Assembly (NCBI RefSeq): GCF_026968045.1
Contig: NZ_JAPVBQ010000002.1
Coordinates: 732,933 to 796,932, forward strand
Source: Modestobacter sp. VKM Ac-2977
GTDB taxonomy: Bacteria; Actinomycetota; Actinomycetes; Mycobacteriales; Geodermatophilaceae
Direction: 5' to 3'
DNA length: 64,000 bases
The notes under the pieces are model-generated. The model was not told the DNA's origin and did not search any database. It saw only the letters and a list, made by a program, of their open reading frames with translations. The position numbers were made by a program, and so were the translations under genes. Below, piece after piece: positions 18,877 to 27,837 of this stretch (position 1 is the stretch's first letter; each line of letters starts with the position of its first letter).

Positions 18877-19056
18877 GGCGCCCCACCCCCGCACGGTGAG
18901 CCGACAGGGCACCTCCCGCGTCGTTTATCCGCACGACCGTACGGGAATGCGGCTCGGGAGTGGGTCGACGCAGCGTCGCCACGACGCGGCCGTCTGACGG
19001 TGCGGCCGACGTCCGTGGACCCCCTCCACCGACGACGACAGAACGGAGATCCGGAC

Positions 19057-19722
19057 ATGGCGACGAAGAAGGACGTCGAGGGCACCGAGCAGGAGCACGG
19101 CGGGCAGGAGCACGGCGGACAGGAGCACGGCGAGCAGGAGCACGGCGGCGGGATGTCGCACCAGACGAAGATGTACCTGCGCTTCGCGGCCATGATCCTG
19201 ACGGCCATGGTCGTCATGTACTGGACCATGTTCGCCAGCACGTGGGAGTGGAGCCACGTCCAGTTCAGCGAGAGCCGGGTGCTCATGGCGCTCACCATGG
19301 GCGGCACCATGGGGCTGATCATGCTCGCCTGGATGCTCAACATGTACAAGGACCTGAAGGGCAACATCGCCATCGTGGTGGCGAGCCTGCTGCTGCTGGG
19401 CGGCGGCATCGCCCTCGACCGCAGCCAGGTCACCGTGGACGACCGCAACTGGATGAGCGCGATGATCCCGCACCACTCCCTGGCCATCACCCGCTCCGAG
19501 CGCGCCGACATCGACGACATCCGCGTGTGCCAGCTCGCCGTCGACATCATCGTCGCCCAGGAGAAGGAGATCGCCGAGATGGAGTGGCTGATCGAGGACA
19601 TCGAGGAGAACGGCGAGGCCGAGACGCTGGAGGAGGCGCTGGCCCGGCCCGTCCCGGAGTTCGACGGCTCCGCCCTGCGCGACTGCCCCGACCTCCCCAC
19701 GTCGGGGTCCGACCAGCCCTGA
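19057..19722 (+). CDS. DUF305 membrane protein with His-rich N-terminus
   Basis: The 221-residue protein starts at ATG 19057 after GGAG. An N-terminal repeat of four EQEHG/GQEHG units is followed by three membrane segments (about 40-62, 72-92 and 102-120). A C-terminal extracytoplasmic DUF305 part begins NWMSAMIPHHSLAI and contains AQEKEIAEMEWL. DUF305 proteins carry conserved Met/His positions and are frequently found with copper-handling genes; metal binding here is an inference. The frame is open upstream to GTG 19000, but that part is not conserved. Confidence 0.82.
   Translation: MATKKDVEGTEQEHGGQEHGGQEHGEQEHGGGMSHQTKMYLRFAAMILTAMVVMYWTMFASTWEWSHVQFSESRVLMALTMGGTMGLIMLAWMLNMYKDLKGNIAIVVASLLLLGGGIALDRSQVTVDDRNWMSAMIPHHSLAITRSERADIDDIRVCQLAVDIIVAQEKEIAEMEWLIEDIEENGEAETLEEALARPVPEFDGSALRDCPDLPTSGSDQP
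19087..19146 (+). repeat. 15-bp coding tandem repeat, four copies
   Basis: Four 15-bp units of the form (G/A)(A/G)GCAGGAGCACGGC, differing at one to three bases, encode the repeated Q-E-H-G pentapeptides of the DUF305 protein. Confidence 0.85.
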
Positions 19723-19752
19723 TCGAGCCCCGGAGTCCGACCCGGGATCGGG

Positions 19753-20517
19753 CTAGAGGGCCAGCAGCAAGGCCGTGAAGGCGATGCACGCGCCGCCGAG
19801 CACGGGGAGGTGCGCGCGTCCCGACCCGGGCAGCTGCTGCTTCAGGCTGGTGAGGACGATCGAGCCGACCAGCAGCGCGGAGAAGACGCGCACGGCTGCG
19901 TCGCCGAGGTCCACCGCGGCGCCGATCCCCCAGCCGACGAGGACAGCCGCGGCCAGGACCCACCGCCCCAACCGGTCGTAGGTGCGCGGGTCCTGGTCGC
20001 GCAGCGCGATCTCGCCGACGAGGTACCGGGCGGACAGGGCGACCGTGTAGAGAGCCAGCTCGGTCGGCCCCGGGCGCACCTGGTGCACGAGCAGGTAGCC
20101 GACGAAGAGGTTGAACACCAGGTACAGCGCGCCGCTCGCCCAGAACGGCCACGGGGTCGGGACGCCGCCTCGCTGCTGCTCCTCCCGGGCATCTCGGTCC
20201 TGGGCCCAGTCGAGCACCGCGTAGTACAGCAGCAGGCCGGCCAGCGCGACGAGGAACGGGCGTTCCGCCAGCAGCCCGAGCAGCCCCTGGACCGGACCGA
20301 CCGGAGCCGCGGAGACGGGCTGCCCCAGGTCGGGGAGCAGGCGGACGAAGACGTAGGCGATCGCCAGTCCGCCGGCGAGCGACTGGAACCGAGCGGACCG
20401 GGGCGACACCTCCTGGCACAGCCTCGGCACGAGCACCTGCACGAACATCAACGCGCCGGCGGCCGCGAGGGCGCCGAGCGGCACGCCGCTCGCGCTCACC
20501 TGGGCAGCAGTCAGCAT
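19753..20517 (-). CDS. multi-spanning membrane protein of unknown function
   Basis: The 254-residue protein has about eight hydrophobic segments spread over its whole length, few soluble loops, and acidic or basic short connectors such as DWAQDRDAREEQQRGG. The general layout resembles small ZIP-like or VIT-like membrane proteins, but I see no clear metal-site His pattern and do not name a family. ATG 20517 has a GGAGCGAG stretch upstream. The gene is convergent with the DUF305 gene; whether they act together cannot be told from the sequence. Confidence 0.6.
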   Translation of the reverse strand: MLTAAQVSASGVPLGALAAAGALMFVQVLVPRLCQEVSPRSARFQSLAGGLAIAYVFVRLLPDLGQPVSAAPVGPVQGLLGLLAERPFLVALAGLLLYYAVLDWAQDRDAREEQQRGGVPTPWPFWASGALYLVFNLFVGYLLVHQVRPGPTELALYTVALSARYLVGEIALRDQDPRTYDRLGRWVLAAAVLVGWGIGAAVDLGDAAVRVFSALLVGSIVLTSLKQQLPGSGRAHLPVLGGACIAFTALLLAL

Positions 20518-20686
20518 CGGGTGCGGCTCGCTCCGACGTGAGGACGGGCCCCGACCGGTAGGGACGCCGGGACGGATGAAGCCGGGACGGCACGGGGCTC
20601 TGGCATCCCGGCAGTCTCCCGCACGAGCACGCGTGCGGATCGTCCTGCCCGGCGACGGCCGGCCGCCGCCGGGTCCGAGGGCTGGC

Positions 20687-22054
20687 TCAGCCGGCGGGGA
20701 TCGTCAGCTGCTGACCGACCTGGATGAGATCCGGGTTCGGGCCGATGGTGGCGCGGTTGGCCTGGTAGATCTCCCGCCACGTCGCGCTGTACCCCGATGC
20801 GATCGAGCCCAGGGTGTCCCCCGACTGCACGACGTAGGTCGTCGTCCCGCCGTCGGGCGGCGCCGGCGTACCGCCACCGCCGCCGGAGCTGCCGCCGGCA
20901 CCGGGGATGGTCAGCCGCTGACCGACCTGGATGAGATCCGGGTTCGGGCCGATGGTGGCGCGGTTGGCCTGGTAGATCTCCCGCCACGTCGCGCTGTACC
21001 CCGACGCGATCGAGCCCAGGGTGTCACCCGACTGCACGACGTAGGTCGTCGTCCCGCCGTCGGGCGGCGCCGGCGTACCGCCACCGCCGCCGCCACCGCC
21101 ACCGGAGCTGCCGCCGGCACCGGGGATGGTCAGCCGCTGACCGACCTGGATGAGATCCGGGTTCGGGCCGATGGTGGCGCGGTTGGCCTGGTAGATCTCC
21201 CGCCACGTCGCGCTGTACCCCGACGCGATCGAGCCCAGGGTGTCACCGGGCTGCACCACGTAGGTGCCGCCCTGGCCCGACCCCGACGGGAACGCGCGGC
21301 CCGCCGGATCGGTGAAGGTGTAGCCGCGGGAGGCGTAGTAGGAGATGACGTCGTCCAGCGCGGCCACGGTGTTCTGCCGGTATCCGCCGCCGTCGTGCAT
21401 GAGCACGATCGGGTGCGCGCTGCGCGGCGACGTGGCGCGGTCGATGATCTGCTGCTGGAACGACGAGCTCCAGCTCGCCGGGGTCGACCAGTCCCGGGTG
21501 TCCAGCGACCAGTCGACGACGGTCATCCCCCGGTCCCAGGCCAGGCCGGCGATCGCGGGATCGCGGTGGATGCCGAACGGGCCGCGGAAGAAGCACGGGG
21601 TCGTTCCGCTGGCGTTCTCGATCGTCTGCGTCGCCCGCTCGATCTGGGCCACCCGGGCCGCCGGGGCGAGTTGGCTGAGGTCGGGGTGCGACCAGGTGTG
21701 GTTCCCGATGGCGTGCCCCTCGGCGACGATCCGCTGCACCAGGTCCGGGTGGGCGGCGGCCTGGTCCCCGCGCACGAAGAACGTGGCCTTGACGCCGGCG
21801 GACCGCAGCACGTCCAGCACATCCGGGGTGTTCTGCGGCAGCGGGCCGTCGTCGAACGTCAGTGCGACGGTGCGGTCGGCCGTGGCCGGCGTGGTGTCCA
21901 GCACGGTGCGGATCGGTGCCGGGCACTCGGCCGCCTGCGCGGCGTGGCCGCCGAGCACCTGCCCGGTGCAGAGCAGGGCCGCTGCGGCGACCACCCCCGC
22001 CAGCCGGGCTCCCCGTCGCCGTCCGTCGGTCCTCGTCGCCCCCATGGCGTCCAC
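20687..22054 (-). CDS. secreted polysaccharide deacetylase with three LysM repeats
   Basis: The 455-residue protein has a signal peptide ending near AAQAAE. A NodB-type deacetylase domain carries the TFDDGP metal/base motif, HTWSHPDL, the GPFG segment and the C-terminal HDGGG. Three LysM modules of about 45 residues follow, each starting TYVVQ.GDTLGSIASGYSATW and separated by Gly/Ser and TPAPPDGG linkers. It probably deacetylates peptidoglycan or chitin-like glycan while LysM binds the wall. The three LysM units are almost identical even at DNA level. GTG 22054 is chosen because GAGGGGG precedes it; ATG 22045 is an alternative. Confidence 0.88.
   Translation of the reverse strand: MDAMGATRTDGRRRGARLAGVVAAAALLCTGQVLGGHAAQAAECPAPIRTVLDTTPATADRTVALTFDDGPLPQNTPDVLDVLRSAGVKATFFVRGDQAAAHPDLVQRIVAEGHAIGNHTWSHPDLSQLAPAARVAQIERATQTIENASGTTPCFFRGPFGIHRDPAIAGLAWDRGMTVVDWSLDTRDWSTPASWSSSFQQQIIDRATSPRSAHPIVLMHDGGGYRQNTVAALDDVISYYASRGYTFTDPAGRAFPSGSGQGGTYVVQPGDTLGSIASGYSATWREIYQANRATIGPNPDLIQVGQRLTIPGAGGSSGGGGGGGGGTPAPPDGGTTTYVVQSGDTLGSIASGYSATWREIYQANRATIGPNPDLIQVGQRLTIPGAGGSSGGGGGTPAPPDGGTTTYVVQSGDTLGSIASGYSATWREIYQANRATIGPNPDLIQVGQQLTIPAG
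20690..21260 (-). repeat. near-identical LysM-coding tandem repeats (periods 207 and 219 bp)
   Basis: The LysM-plus-linker unit occurs three times at nucleotide level with only a few substitutions. The spacing differs by 12 bp because one Gly linker is four codons longer. Such identity implies recent duplication or gene conversion. Confidence 0.85.
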
Positions 22055-22214
22055 GTCGTCGTCCCCCTCGTGATCAACGTCCTCCCAGGCTCGCACGGAC
22101 GTCTCACAGGTCAAGGGCAGCGGATCGACACCGGACGGATCGTCACGAGACCGTCATCGCGCCAGGTCGCCGGACGCCGGACGCCGCCGGCCCACCGGTG
22201 CAGGCGGGCACCCG

Positions 22215-23171
22215 CTAGTGCGTCCCGCGCTCGCTCGCCGACTCTGCCTTCCGGCGGTGCAGCGTGAGGGTCAGGACGGCCACCACCACGGCCCCGACGG
22301 CGAGCCCGAGGACGGCGCTGCCGAGGGTGTTGACCAGCCACCCCACGACCGACCCGAGGGCCCCGGTCGCCTCCGCGGCGGCCTCCTCCAGGTGGTGCAC
22401 GACGTCGTAGAGGAAGGTCAGACCCAGCTCGTCGGTGCCGACGAGCAGGATGTGCCCACCCACCCACAGCATCGCGGCGGTCCCGACCACGGTGAGCGCG
22501 CTGAGCAGCTTCGGCATCCCCTTGACCAGCCCGCGACCGAACCGGGCGACGCCCTTGCCGGGACGCTGGGAGAGGTGCAGGCCGACGTCGTCCATCTTCA
22601 CGATGAGGCCGACGACGCCGTACACCAGCACGGTGATCCCCACGGCGACGACGGCGAGGATGACCGCGCGGGACCAGAAGCCCTGGTCGACCACCTCGTT
22701 CAGCGAGATGACCATGATCTCGGCCGACAGGATGAAGTCGGTGCGCACGGCCCCGGACACGATGGTCTTCTCGTCCGGCAGCGCGTCCTCCACCGTGGCG
22801 TGGGTCTCCTCGTGCGGCCGCAGCCGGTGCCAGATCTTCTCCGCCCCCTCGTAGCAGAGGTAGGCGCCGCCGACCATGAGGATCGGGGTGAGGAGGAAGG
22901 GCAGGAACTCGCTGAGTAGCAGCACCGCGGGCAGGATGATCAGCAGCTTGTTGCGCAGCGACCCGAGGGCGATCTTCCGGATGATCGGCAGCTCGCGCTC
23001 GGCGTTCAGCCCGTGCACGTACTGCGGCGTCACCGCGGTGTCGTCGACGACGACACCGGCGGCCTTCATGCTCGCCCGCCCGGCCGCCGCCCCGATGTCG
23101 TCGATCGAGGCCGCGGCGGCACGCGCCAGCACGGCCACGTCGTCGAGGAGAGCTACGAGTCCACCCGCCAC
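22215..23171 (-). CDS. DUF808 family membrane protein
   Basis: The 318-residue protein begins MAGGLVALLDDVAVLARAAAAS, the diagnostic DUF808 (E. coli YedI-like) opening. It continues with KAAGVVVDDTAVTPQYV, SLRNKLLIILPAVLLLS and TDFILSAEIMVISL, and has about six membrane segments. Its function is unknown. GTG 23171 follows GGAAGGA by six bases. The gene is divergent from dtd. Confidence 0.88.
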   Translation of the reverse strand: MAGGLVALLDDVAVLARAAAASIDDIGAAAGRASMKAAGVVVDDTAVTPQYVHGLNAERELPIIRKIALGSLRNKLLIILPAVLLLSEFLPFLLTPILMVGGAYLCYEGAEKIWHRLRPHEETHATVEDALPDEKTIVSGAVRTDFILSAEIMVISLNEVVDQGFWSRAVILAVVAVGITVLVYGVVGLIVKMDDVGLHLSQRPGKGVARFGRGLVKGMPKLLSALTVVGTAAMLWVGGHILLVGTDELGLTFLYDVVHHLEEAAAEATGALGSVVGWLVNTLGSAVLGLAVGAVVVAVLTLTLHRRKAESASERGTH

Positions 23172-23346
23172 GGGAGGTCCTTCCGGTCGGTCGGCACGCG
23201 CGTGCCGTCTGGGTGGTCATGGTGACTGGTGCGGCCGGACGGCGCACCACGCGACGTCCCGCGCCGAGAGCAGTGTGGAGCACCCGCTCGGCCCAGCGGG
23301 CGCACCCGGCCGCGACCGGCGCGGACCGTCGGTCGAGGATCATGCC

Positions 23347-23778
23347 GTGCGTGCGGTGGTGAGCCGGGTCAGCCGGGCATCGGTGACGGTGGCCGACGAG
23401 GTGGTCGGCAGGATCGGCCCGGGCCTGCTGGCCCTGGTGGGGGTCGGCCGGGACGACGACGCCGACCGGGCACGCGCCATGGCCCGGAAGCTGCACGAAC
23501 TCCGGGTGTTCCCCACCGACGACGGTGCCCGCTCGGTCGGCGACCTCGGGCTGCCGGTGCTCGTGGTCAGCCAGTTCACCCTCTACGCCGACACCCGCAA
23601 GGGTCGCCGCCCGTCCTGGGCGGACGCCGCCCCGGGCGAGCTGGCCGAGCCGCTGGTCGAGGAGGTGGTGGCCGACCTCCGCCGACGCGGCACCGAGGTC
23701 GCCACCCGGCGGTTCGGGGCGCGGATGGCGGTCGCCTCGGTGAACGAGGGCCCGATGACCTTGCAGTTGGAGGTCTAG
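23347..23778 (+). CDS. dtd: D-aminoacyl-tRNA deacylase
   Basis: The 143-residue protein has the Dtd hallmark motifs SQFTLYADTRKGRRPS (active-site Thr) and NEGPMT (cross-subunit Gly-Pro). It hydrolyses D-amino acids from mischarged tRNA, for example D-Tyr-tRNA(Tyr). The frame is open far upstream, but the conserved N-terminus MRAVVSRVSRASV begins at GTG 23347, six bases after a GAGGAT hexamer. A short GC hairpin follows the stop. Confidence 0.93.
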   Translation: MRAVVSRVSRASVTVADEVVGRIGPGLLALVGVGRDDDADRARAMARKLHELRVFPTDDGARSVGDLGLPVLVVSQFTLYADTRKGRRPSWADAAPGELAEPLVEEVVADLRRRGTEVATRRFGARMAVASVNEGPMTLQLEV

Positions 23779-23779
23779 C

Positions 23780-23794
23780 CCCGGCGTCGCCGGG
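23780..23794 (+). terminator. short hairpin after dtd
   Basis: CCCGGC pairs with GCCGGG around a three-base loop immediately after the dtd stop codon. The stem is short, so termination is uncertain. Confidence 0.35.
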
Positions 23795-23876
23795 TACCCC
23801 TCCGTCGTCCCCCGCGTGCTCGGCACCCGCCCGCGGAGCGCCACACCTGGACGTTCCCTGTGAGTTGAGCCGCTCC

Positions 23877-23902
23877 GGAACACCGACCCACCCGGGTCCG
23901 TT
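23877..23902 (+). promoter_or_regulatory. ECF-type promoter (GGAAC-N18-GTT) upstream of sigB
   Basis: GGAAC at 23877-23881 is followed by exactly 18 bases and GTT at 23900-23902. This matches the SigH/SigR/SigE class of stress promoters (GGAA-N18-GTT). It lies about 140 bp before the sigB start. Mycobacterial sigB is likewise transcribed by ECF sigma factors. Confidence 0.55.
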
Positions 23903-24041
23903 GCACACGATGTACCACACGGACAGAAACGGCTGGAGAGCCACCCGGTGACGCCGGGCCGACGCTCTGACCTCCACCGGGGTGTACCGCACATCGACGA
24001 CGCGGCGCATCCGGACCCCGAAGCAAGGACGAAGACTCATC

Positions 24042-25025
24042 GTGACCGTGCTGCAGTCCTCCCCCACCGACACCCTCGAGGTGCGCTCCCCGCGCCGTGC
24101 CCCGGACACCAGTGGCCTGGTGTCGACGGACCTGGTGCGCGTCTACCTCAACACCATCGGCAAGACCGCGCTGCTGACCGCCGAGCAGGAGGTCGAGCTG
24201 GCCAAGCGGATCGAGGCCGGGCTCTACGCCGACCGCCTGCTGGGCGAGCGGCAGCTGACCCCCGCCGTGAAGCGGGACTACAAGCTGCTGGCCGCTGACG
24301 GCAAGGCGGCCAAGGCCCACCTGCTGGAGGCCAACCTGCGCCTGGTCGTCTCGGTGGCCAAGCGCTACACCGGCCACGGCATGACGTTCCTGGACCTGAT
24401 CCAGGAGGGCAACGTCGGGCTGATCCGGGCCGTCGAGAAGTTCGACTACACCAAGGGCTTCAAGTTCTCGACCTACGCGACGTGGTGGATCCGTCAGGCC
24501 ATCACCCGCGCCATGGCCGACTCCGGCCGGACGATCCGGCTGCCCGTCCACCTGGCCGAGCAGGTCAACAAGGTGGTGCGCACCCGCCGCCGGATCCACC
24601 AGGAGCTGGAGCGCGAGCCCACCGCCGAGGAGCTGGGTCTCGAGCTCGACCTGACGCCCGAGCGGATCACCGAGCTGCTGGAGTACTCCCGCGACCTGGT
24701 CTCCCTCGACCAGACCGTCGGTGCCGACGAGGAGTCCCGGCTCGGTGACTTCATCGAGGACGCCGACGCCGCGGTCGCCGAGGACGCCGTCGCGTTCCAG
24801 ATGATGAAGGGCGACGTGCGCAACGTCCTGAAGACCCTGGAGGACCGCGAGCGGGACGTCGTCATCATGCGGTTCGGCCTGGACGGCGAGCAGCCGCGGA
24901 CGCTCGAGCAGATCGGCAAGCGCTTCGGGCTCTCCCGCGAGCGGGTGCGCCAGATCGAGCGCGAGACGATGACCAAGCTGCGGGCCCCGCAGCGCGCCGA
25001 CGCCCTCCGGGACTACCTGGGCTGA
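24042..25025 (+). CDS. sigB: group 2 sigma factor SigB
   Basis: The 327-residue sigma factor lacks the long N-terminal region of SigA but has complete region 1.2 ([16 protein letters not shown]), region 2 ([28 protein letters not shown]), region 3 ([11 protein letters not shown]) and region 4 (MRFGL...RTLEQIG...RERVRQIE). Group 2 factors share promoter specificity with SigA but serve stress or stationary phase. GTG 24042 follows AAGGAC. An ECF-like promoter upstream and the nearby DtxR gene match the M. tuberculosis sigB-ideR arrangement. A 16-bp perfect hairpin follows. Confidence 0.92.
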   Translation: MTVLQSSPTDTLEVRSPRRAPDTSGLVSTDLVRVYLNTIGKTALLTAEQEVELAKRIEAGLYADRLLGERQLTPAVKRDYKLLAADGKAAKAHLLEANLRLVVSVAKRYTGHGMTFLDLIQEGNVGLIRAVEKFDYTKGFKFSTYATWWIRQAITRAMADSGRTIRLPVHLAEQVNKVVRTRRRIHQELEREPTAEELGLELDLTPERITELLEYSRDLVSLDQTVGADEESRLGDFIEDADAAVAEDAVAFQMMKGDVRNVLKTLEDRERDVVIMRFGLDGEQPRTLEQIGKRFGLSRERVRQIERETMTKLRAPQRADALRDYLG

Positions 25026-25059
25026 GCAGTGCGCAGCGTCGTCGCCCCGCGATGACACC

Positions 25060-25105
25060 GACGCGGAGAGCCGGGTCGCCTCACGGCGGCCCGGCTCTCC
25101 GCGTC
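25060..25105 (+). terminator. perfect 16-bp hairpin after sigB
   Basis: GACGCGGAGAGCCGGG pairs perfectly with its complement at 25090-25105 around a 14-base loop, 34 bp beyond the sigB stop. It may also stop the convergent patA-like transcript. Confidence 0.65.
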
Positions 25106-25128
25106 TCGACGGTCGGGTGGCCGGAGGA

Positions 25129-27837
25129 TCACGGGGTGGCCGGGCGGAACATCCGGCGTGGGCCGGTGTCCACCCGCGCCGTCGGCTGGCCGATCCGGAC
25201 GGTCGCACCGGCGACCACGAGCGACCGGCCACCGTGCCAGGCGTCCGCGGGGCCGACGATCACCGGCTCCAGGGTGAGCGACAGCACCTCGGGCAGGTCG
25301 TCGCCGAGCCGGGCGACCCGCAGCAGCAGCTCCTCCAACGCGGCGGTGTCGACCGGCGTGCTCCCGCGGTAGCCGTTCAGCAGCGGCCAGGCCCGCGGCT
25401 CGCGGACCAGCTCGGCGGCGTCCAGGTCGGTCAGCGGCAGCGTGCGGTAGGCCCGGTCGCCGAGCAGGTCGGTGGCGACCCCGCCCACCCCGAAGCTCAC
25501 CAGCGCACCGAAGGACGGGTCGTCGACGATGTCGACGACGGTGGCCACCCCCGGAGCCGACTGCTCCTGCACGATGACCGGGTCACCGGCTGGGATGGCG
25601 GCGAACGCACTGCGCACGTCCTCGGCATCGGCCAGGTCGAACCGCATGCCGCCGAGGTCGCGGCGGTCCCGCAGCCACGGCGCCGTCGACTTCAGCACCA
25701 CCGGGTAGCCGATCTCCTCGGCGGCCGCGACGGCCGCCTCGACGTCCTCGACCCGGCGCGTGCCCAGCATCGGCACCCCGTAGGCACCCAGCAGCGCCAT
25801 CGTCTCCTCGTCGGAGAGAGCGCGGCCCTCCGGTGCCGCGCCGAGCGCGGACTCGACCACCTCCCGGGCGGCTGCCTCGTCGATGCCCCCGAGCTCGGGG
25901 ACGACGCCGAGGGGGCGCCGACGCCAGCGGGCGTACTCGCTGATCTTCGCCAGCGCCATGACGGCCCGCTCGGGAGTGGAGAACGACGGCACCGAGCCAC
26001 GGCCCGGCATGCCGTGCTCGTCCCGGACGACCAGCTCGGCGGGGATGCCCTCGGTGGACAGGAAGTTGGCCACCAGCGGCTTCTCCGCCGTGCGGGAGAC
26101 CTCGCGGAGGACCCGGCCGAAGGGCTGCTCGCCCTGCAGCAGCGGCGGCAGGAAGACCGCCACCACCGAGTCGACGCCCTCGTCGTCCAGCGCGGCCTGC
26201 AGTGCGGCCCGGAAGTCCTCCGGCGCGGCCTGGGTGCCGATGTCGACGGGCCGCTCGTGGGCCAGCTCCAGCCCCTGCTCCAGGACGGCGTCGGCGACGA
26301 GCACCCCCATGGCGGTGGAGTTGCCGACGATGGCGACCCGGTCGCCGGCCGGCAGCGGCTGATGGGCCAGCAGCGTGCCCACGTCGAAGAGCTGGGCGAG
26401 CGTCTCGACCCGGATGACGCCGGCGGAGGCGAACAGCGCGGCCACCGACTGCTCGGGAACGGCGACGCTGGTGCCGGCCAGCCCGGCGGTCATGCCCACG
26501 TGCCGGCCGCTCTTGACCGCCACCACCGGCTTGGTGCGGCCGACCCCGCGCGCGAGCCGGGCGAACTTGCGCGGGTTGCCGAAGCTCTCCAGGTGCAGCA
26601 GCACGACCTCGGTGCCGGGGTCGCTCGCCCAGTACTGGAGCATGTCGTTGCCGCTGACGTCGGCCCGGTTGCCCGCGGAGACGAAGCTGGACAGCCCGAT
26701 CCCCCGGGCGCGGGCGCGCTCCAGCAGCGCGACGCCCAGCGCACCGGACTGGGCGAAGAAGCCCACCCGCCCGCGGCCGGGCACGTCGGGGGCCAGGCTG
26801 GCGTTCAGCCGGACGTCCGGGTCGGTGTTCACGATCCCCAGGCAGTTGGGGCCGACCACCCGCATCCCGGACGCCCGGGCCGAGGCGACCAGGGCGCGCT
26901 CGGCAGCCCGGCCCTCGGGCCCGGTCTCCCCGAAGCCACCGGAGATGACCACCAGCCCGTGCACGTTCTTGCGCCGGCAGGCCTCGACCACCGCGGCCAC
27001 CTCGTCGGCCGGCACGGCCAGGACGGCGAGGTCCACGTCGTCGGGGATGGCCTCGATGGACGCGTGCGCGGGCACCCCGCGGACGTGCCGCACCGCCGGG
27101 TTCACCGGGTAGATCGGCCCGGCGAACCCGTACTCGAGCAGGTTGTGCAGCACCGCGTGGCCGACCTTGGCCGGGTCGTTGCTGGCGCCCACGACGGCCA
27201 CGGAGCCGGGGTTTAGCAGCCGGCCGATGGAGCGGGACTCGCTGCGCTGCTCGCGTTCGTGCGCCACCGCGAGGGACTGCTCGGTGGGGGCGATCGGGAA
27301 GGTCAGGTGCACCACGCCGTCCTCGTAGGACCGCTTGGCCGAGTACCCGGCGTCGAGGAAGACCCGCACCATCTGGCTGTTCTGGCTGAGCACCTCGGCG
27401 ACGAACCGCTTGATCCCCCGCTCCCGGGCGGCCGCGGCCAGGTGTTCCAGCAGCACCGACCCGAGCCCGCGCCGCTGGTGGGTGTCCTCGATCAGGAAGG
27501 CGACCTCGGCGTCGTCGGTGCCCGGGTAGCGGTCGTACCGGCCGACGCCGACCAGCCGGTCGCCCAGCAGCACCACGAACGCCACCCGGGCGTCGTGGTC
27601 GACGTGGGTGAAGCGGTGCAGGTCCTTGTCCGACAGCCGCCGCATCGGCCCGAAGAACCGGTAGTAGCGGGTCTGGTCGGAGCTGCGGTCCATCAGCCCG
27701 ACGATCCCGTCGGCGTCGTCGGGGGTGATCGGGCGCAGGTGCACGGTGCCACCGTCGGCGGCCACCACGTCGGCCTCCCAGTGCGGAGGCGGAGGAGGCG
27801 GCGGCGGCGCGGTCAGTTCCTCAGTCACGGGGGTCAT
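25129..27837 (-). CDS. GNAT acetyltransferase fused to NDP-forming acyl-CoA synthetase-like domain (PatA type)
   Basis: This 902-residue fusion starts with a Pro-rich linker and a GNAT domain (about 20-190, with acetyl-CoA loop QRRGLGSVLL). A CoA-binding and CoA-ligase region follows (SVAVVGASNDPAKVGHAV, VVGPNCLGI, FFAQSGALG), then a C-terminal ATP-grasp (GYPVVLKSTAP). This matches actinobacterial PatA/Pat protein-lysine acetyltransferases that inactivate acyl-CoA synthetases. The phosphohistidine motif SHTG of active ADP-forming synthetases is missing: KSGRHVGMTAGLAGTSVAVP stands in its place. The synthetase half is therefore probably regulatory. ATG 27837 lies within the end of acuC (17-base overlap), so expression is coupled. 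Confidence 0.85.
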   Translation of the reverse strand: MTPVTEELTAPPPPPPPPHWEADVVAADGGTVHLRPITPDDADGIVGLMDRSSDQTRYYRFFGPMRRLSDKDLHRFTHVDHDARVAFVVLLGDRLVGVGRYDRYPGTDDAEVAFLIEDTHQRRGLGSVLLEHLAAAARERGIKRFVAEVLSQNSQMVRVFLDAGYSAKRSYEDGVVHLTFPIAPTEQSLAVAHEREQRSESRSIGRLLNPGSVAVVGASNDPAKVGHAVLHNLLEYGFAGPIYPVNPAVRHVRGVPAHASIEAIPDDVDLAVLAVPADEVAAVVEACRRKNVHGLVVISGGFGETGPEGRAAERALVASARASGMRVVGPNCLGIVNTDPDVRLNASLAPDVPGRGRVGFFAQSGALGVALLERARARGIGLSSFVSAGNRADVSGNDMLQYWASDPGTEVVLLHLESFGNPRKFARLARGVGRTKPVVAVKSGRHVGMTAGLAGTSVAVPEQSVAALFASAGVIRVETLAQLFDVGTLLAHQPLPAGDRVAIVGNSTAMGVLVADAVLEQGLELAHERPVDIGTQAAPEDFRAALQAALDDEGVDSVVAVFLPPLLQGEQPFGRVLREVSRTAEKPLVANFLSTEGIPAELVVRDEHGMPGRGSVPSFSTPERAVMALAKISEYARWRRRPLGVVPELGGIDEAAAREVVESALGAAPEGRALSDEETMALLGAYGVPMLGTRRVEDVEAAVAAAEEIGYPVVLKSTAPWLRDRRDLGGMRFDLADAEDVRSAFAAIPAGDPVIVQEQSAPGVATVVDIVDDPSFGALVSFGVGGVATDLLGDRAYRTLPLTDLDAAELVREPRAWPLLNGYRGSTPVDTAALEELLLRVARLGDDLPEVLSLTLEPVIVGPADAWHGGRSLVVAGATVRIGQPTARVDTGPRRMFRPATP

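Noticed and set aside
16303-18912. 869-residue open frame antisense to katG
   Set aside because: KatG on the plus strand has every catalytic residue; the antisense translation is compositional (Arg/Val/Leu-rich) with no domain.
20690-21260. direct repeats considered as a CRISPR array
   Set aside because: The repeat unit is over 200 bp, lies in frame inside a LysM-coding gene and has no unique spacers.
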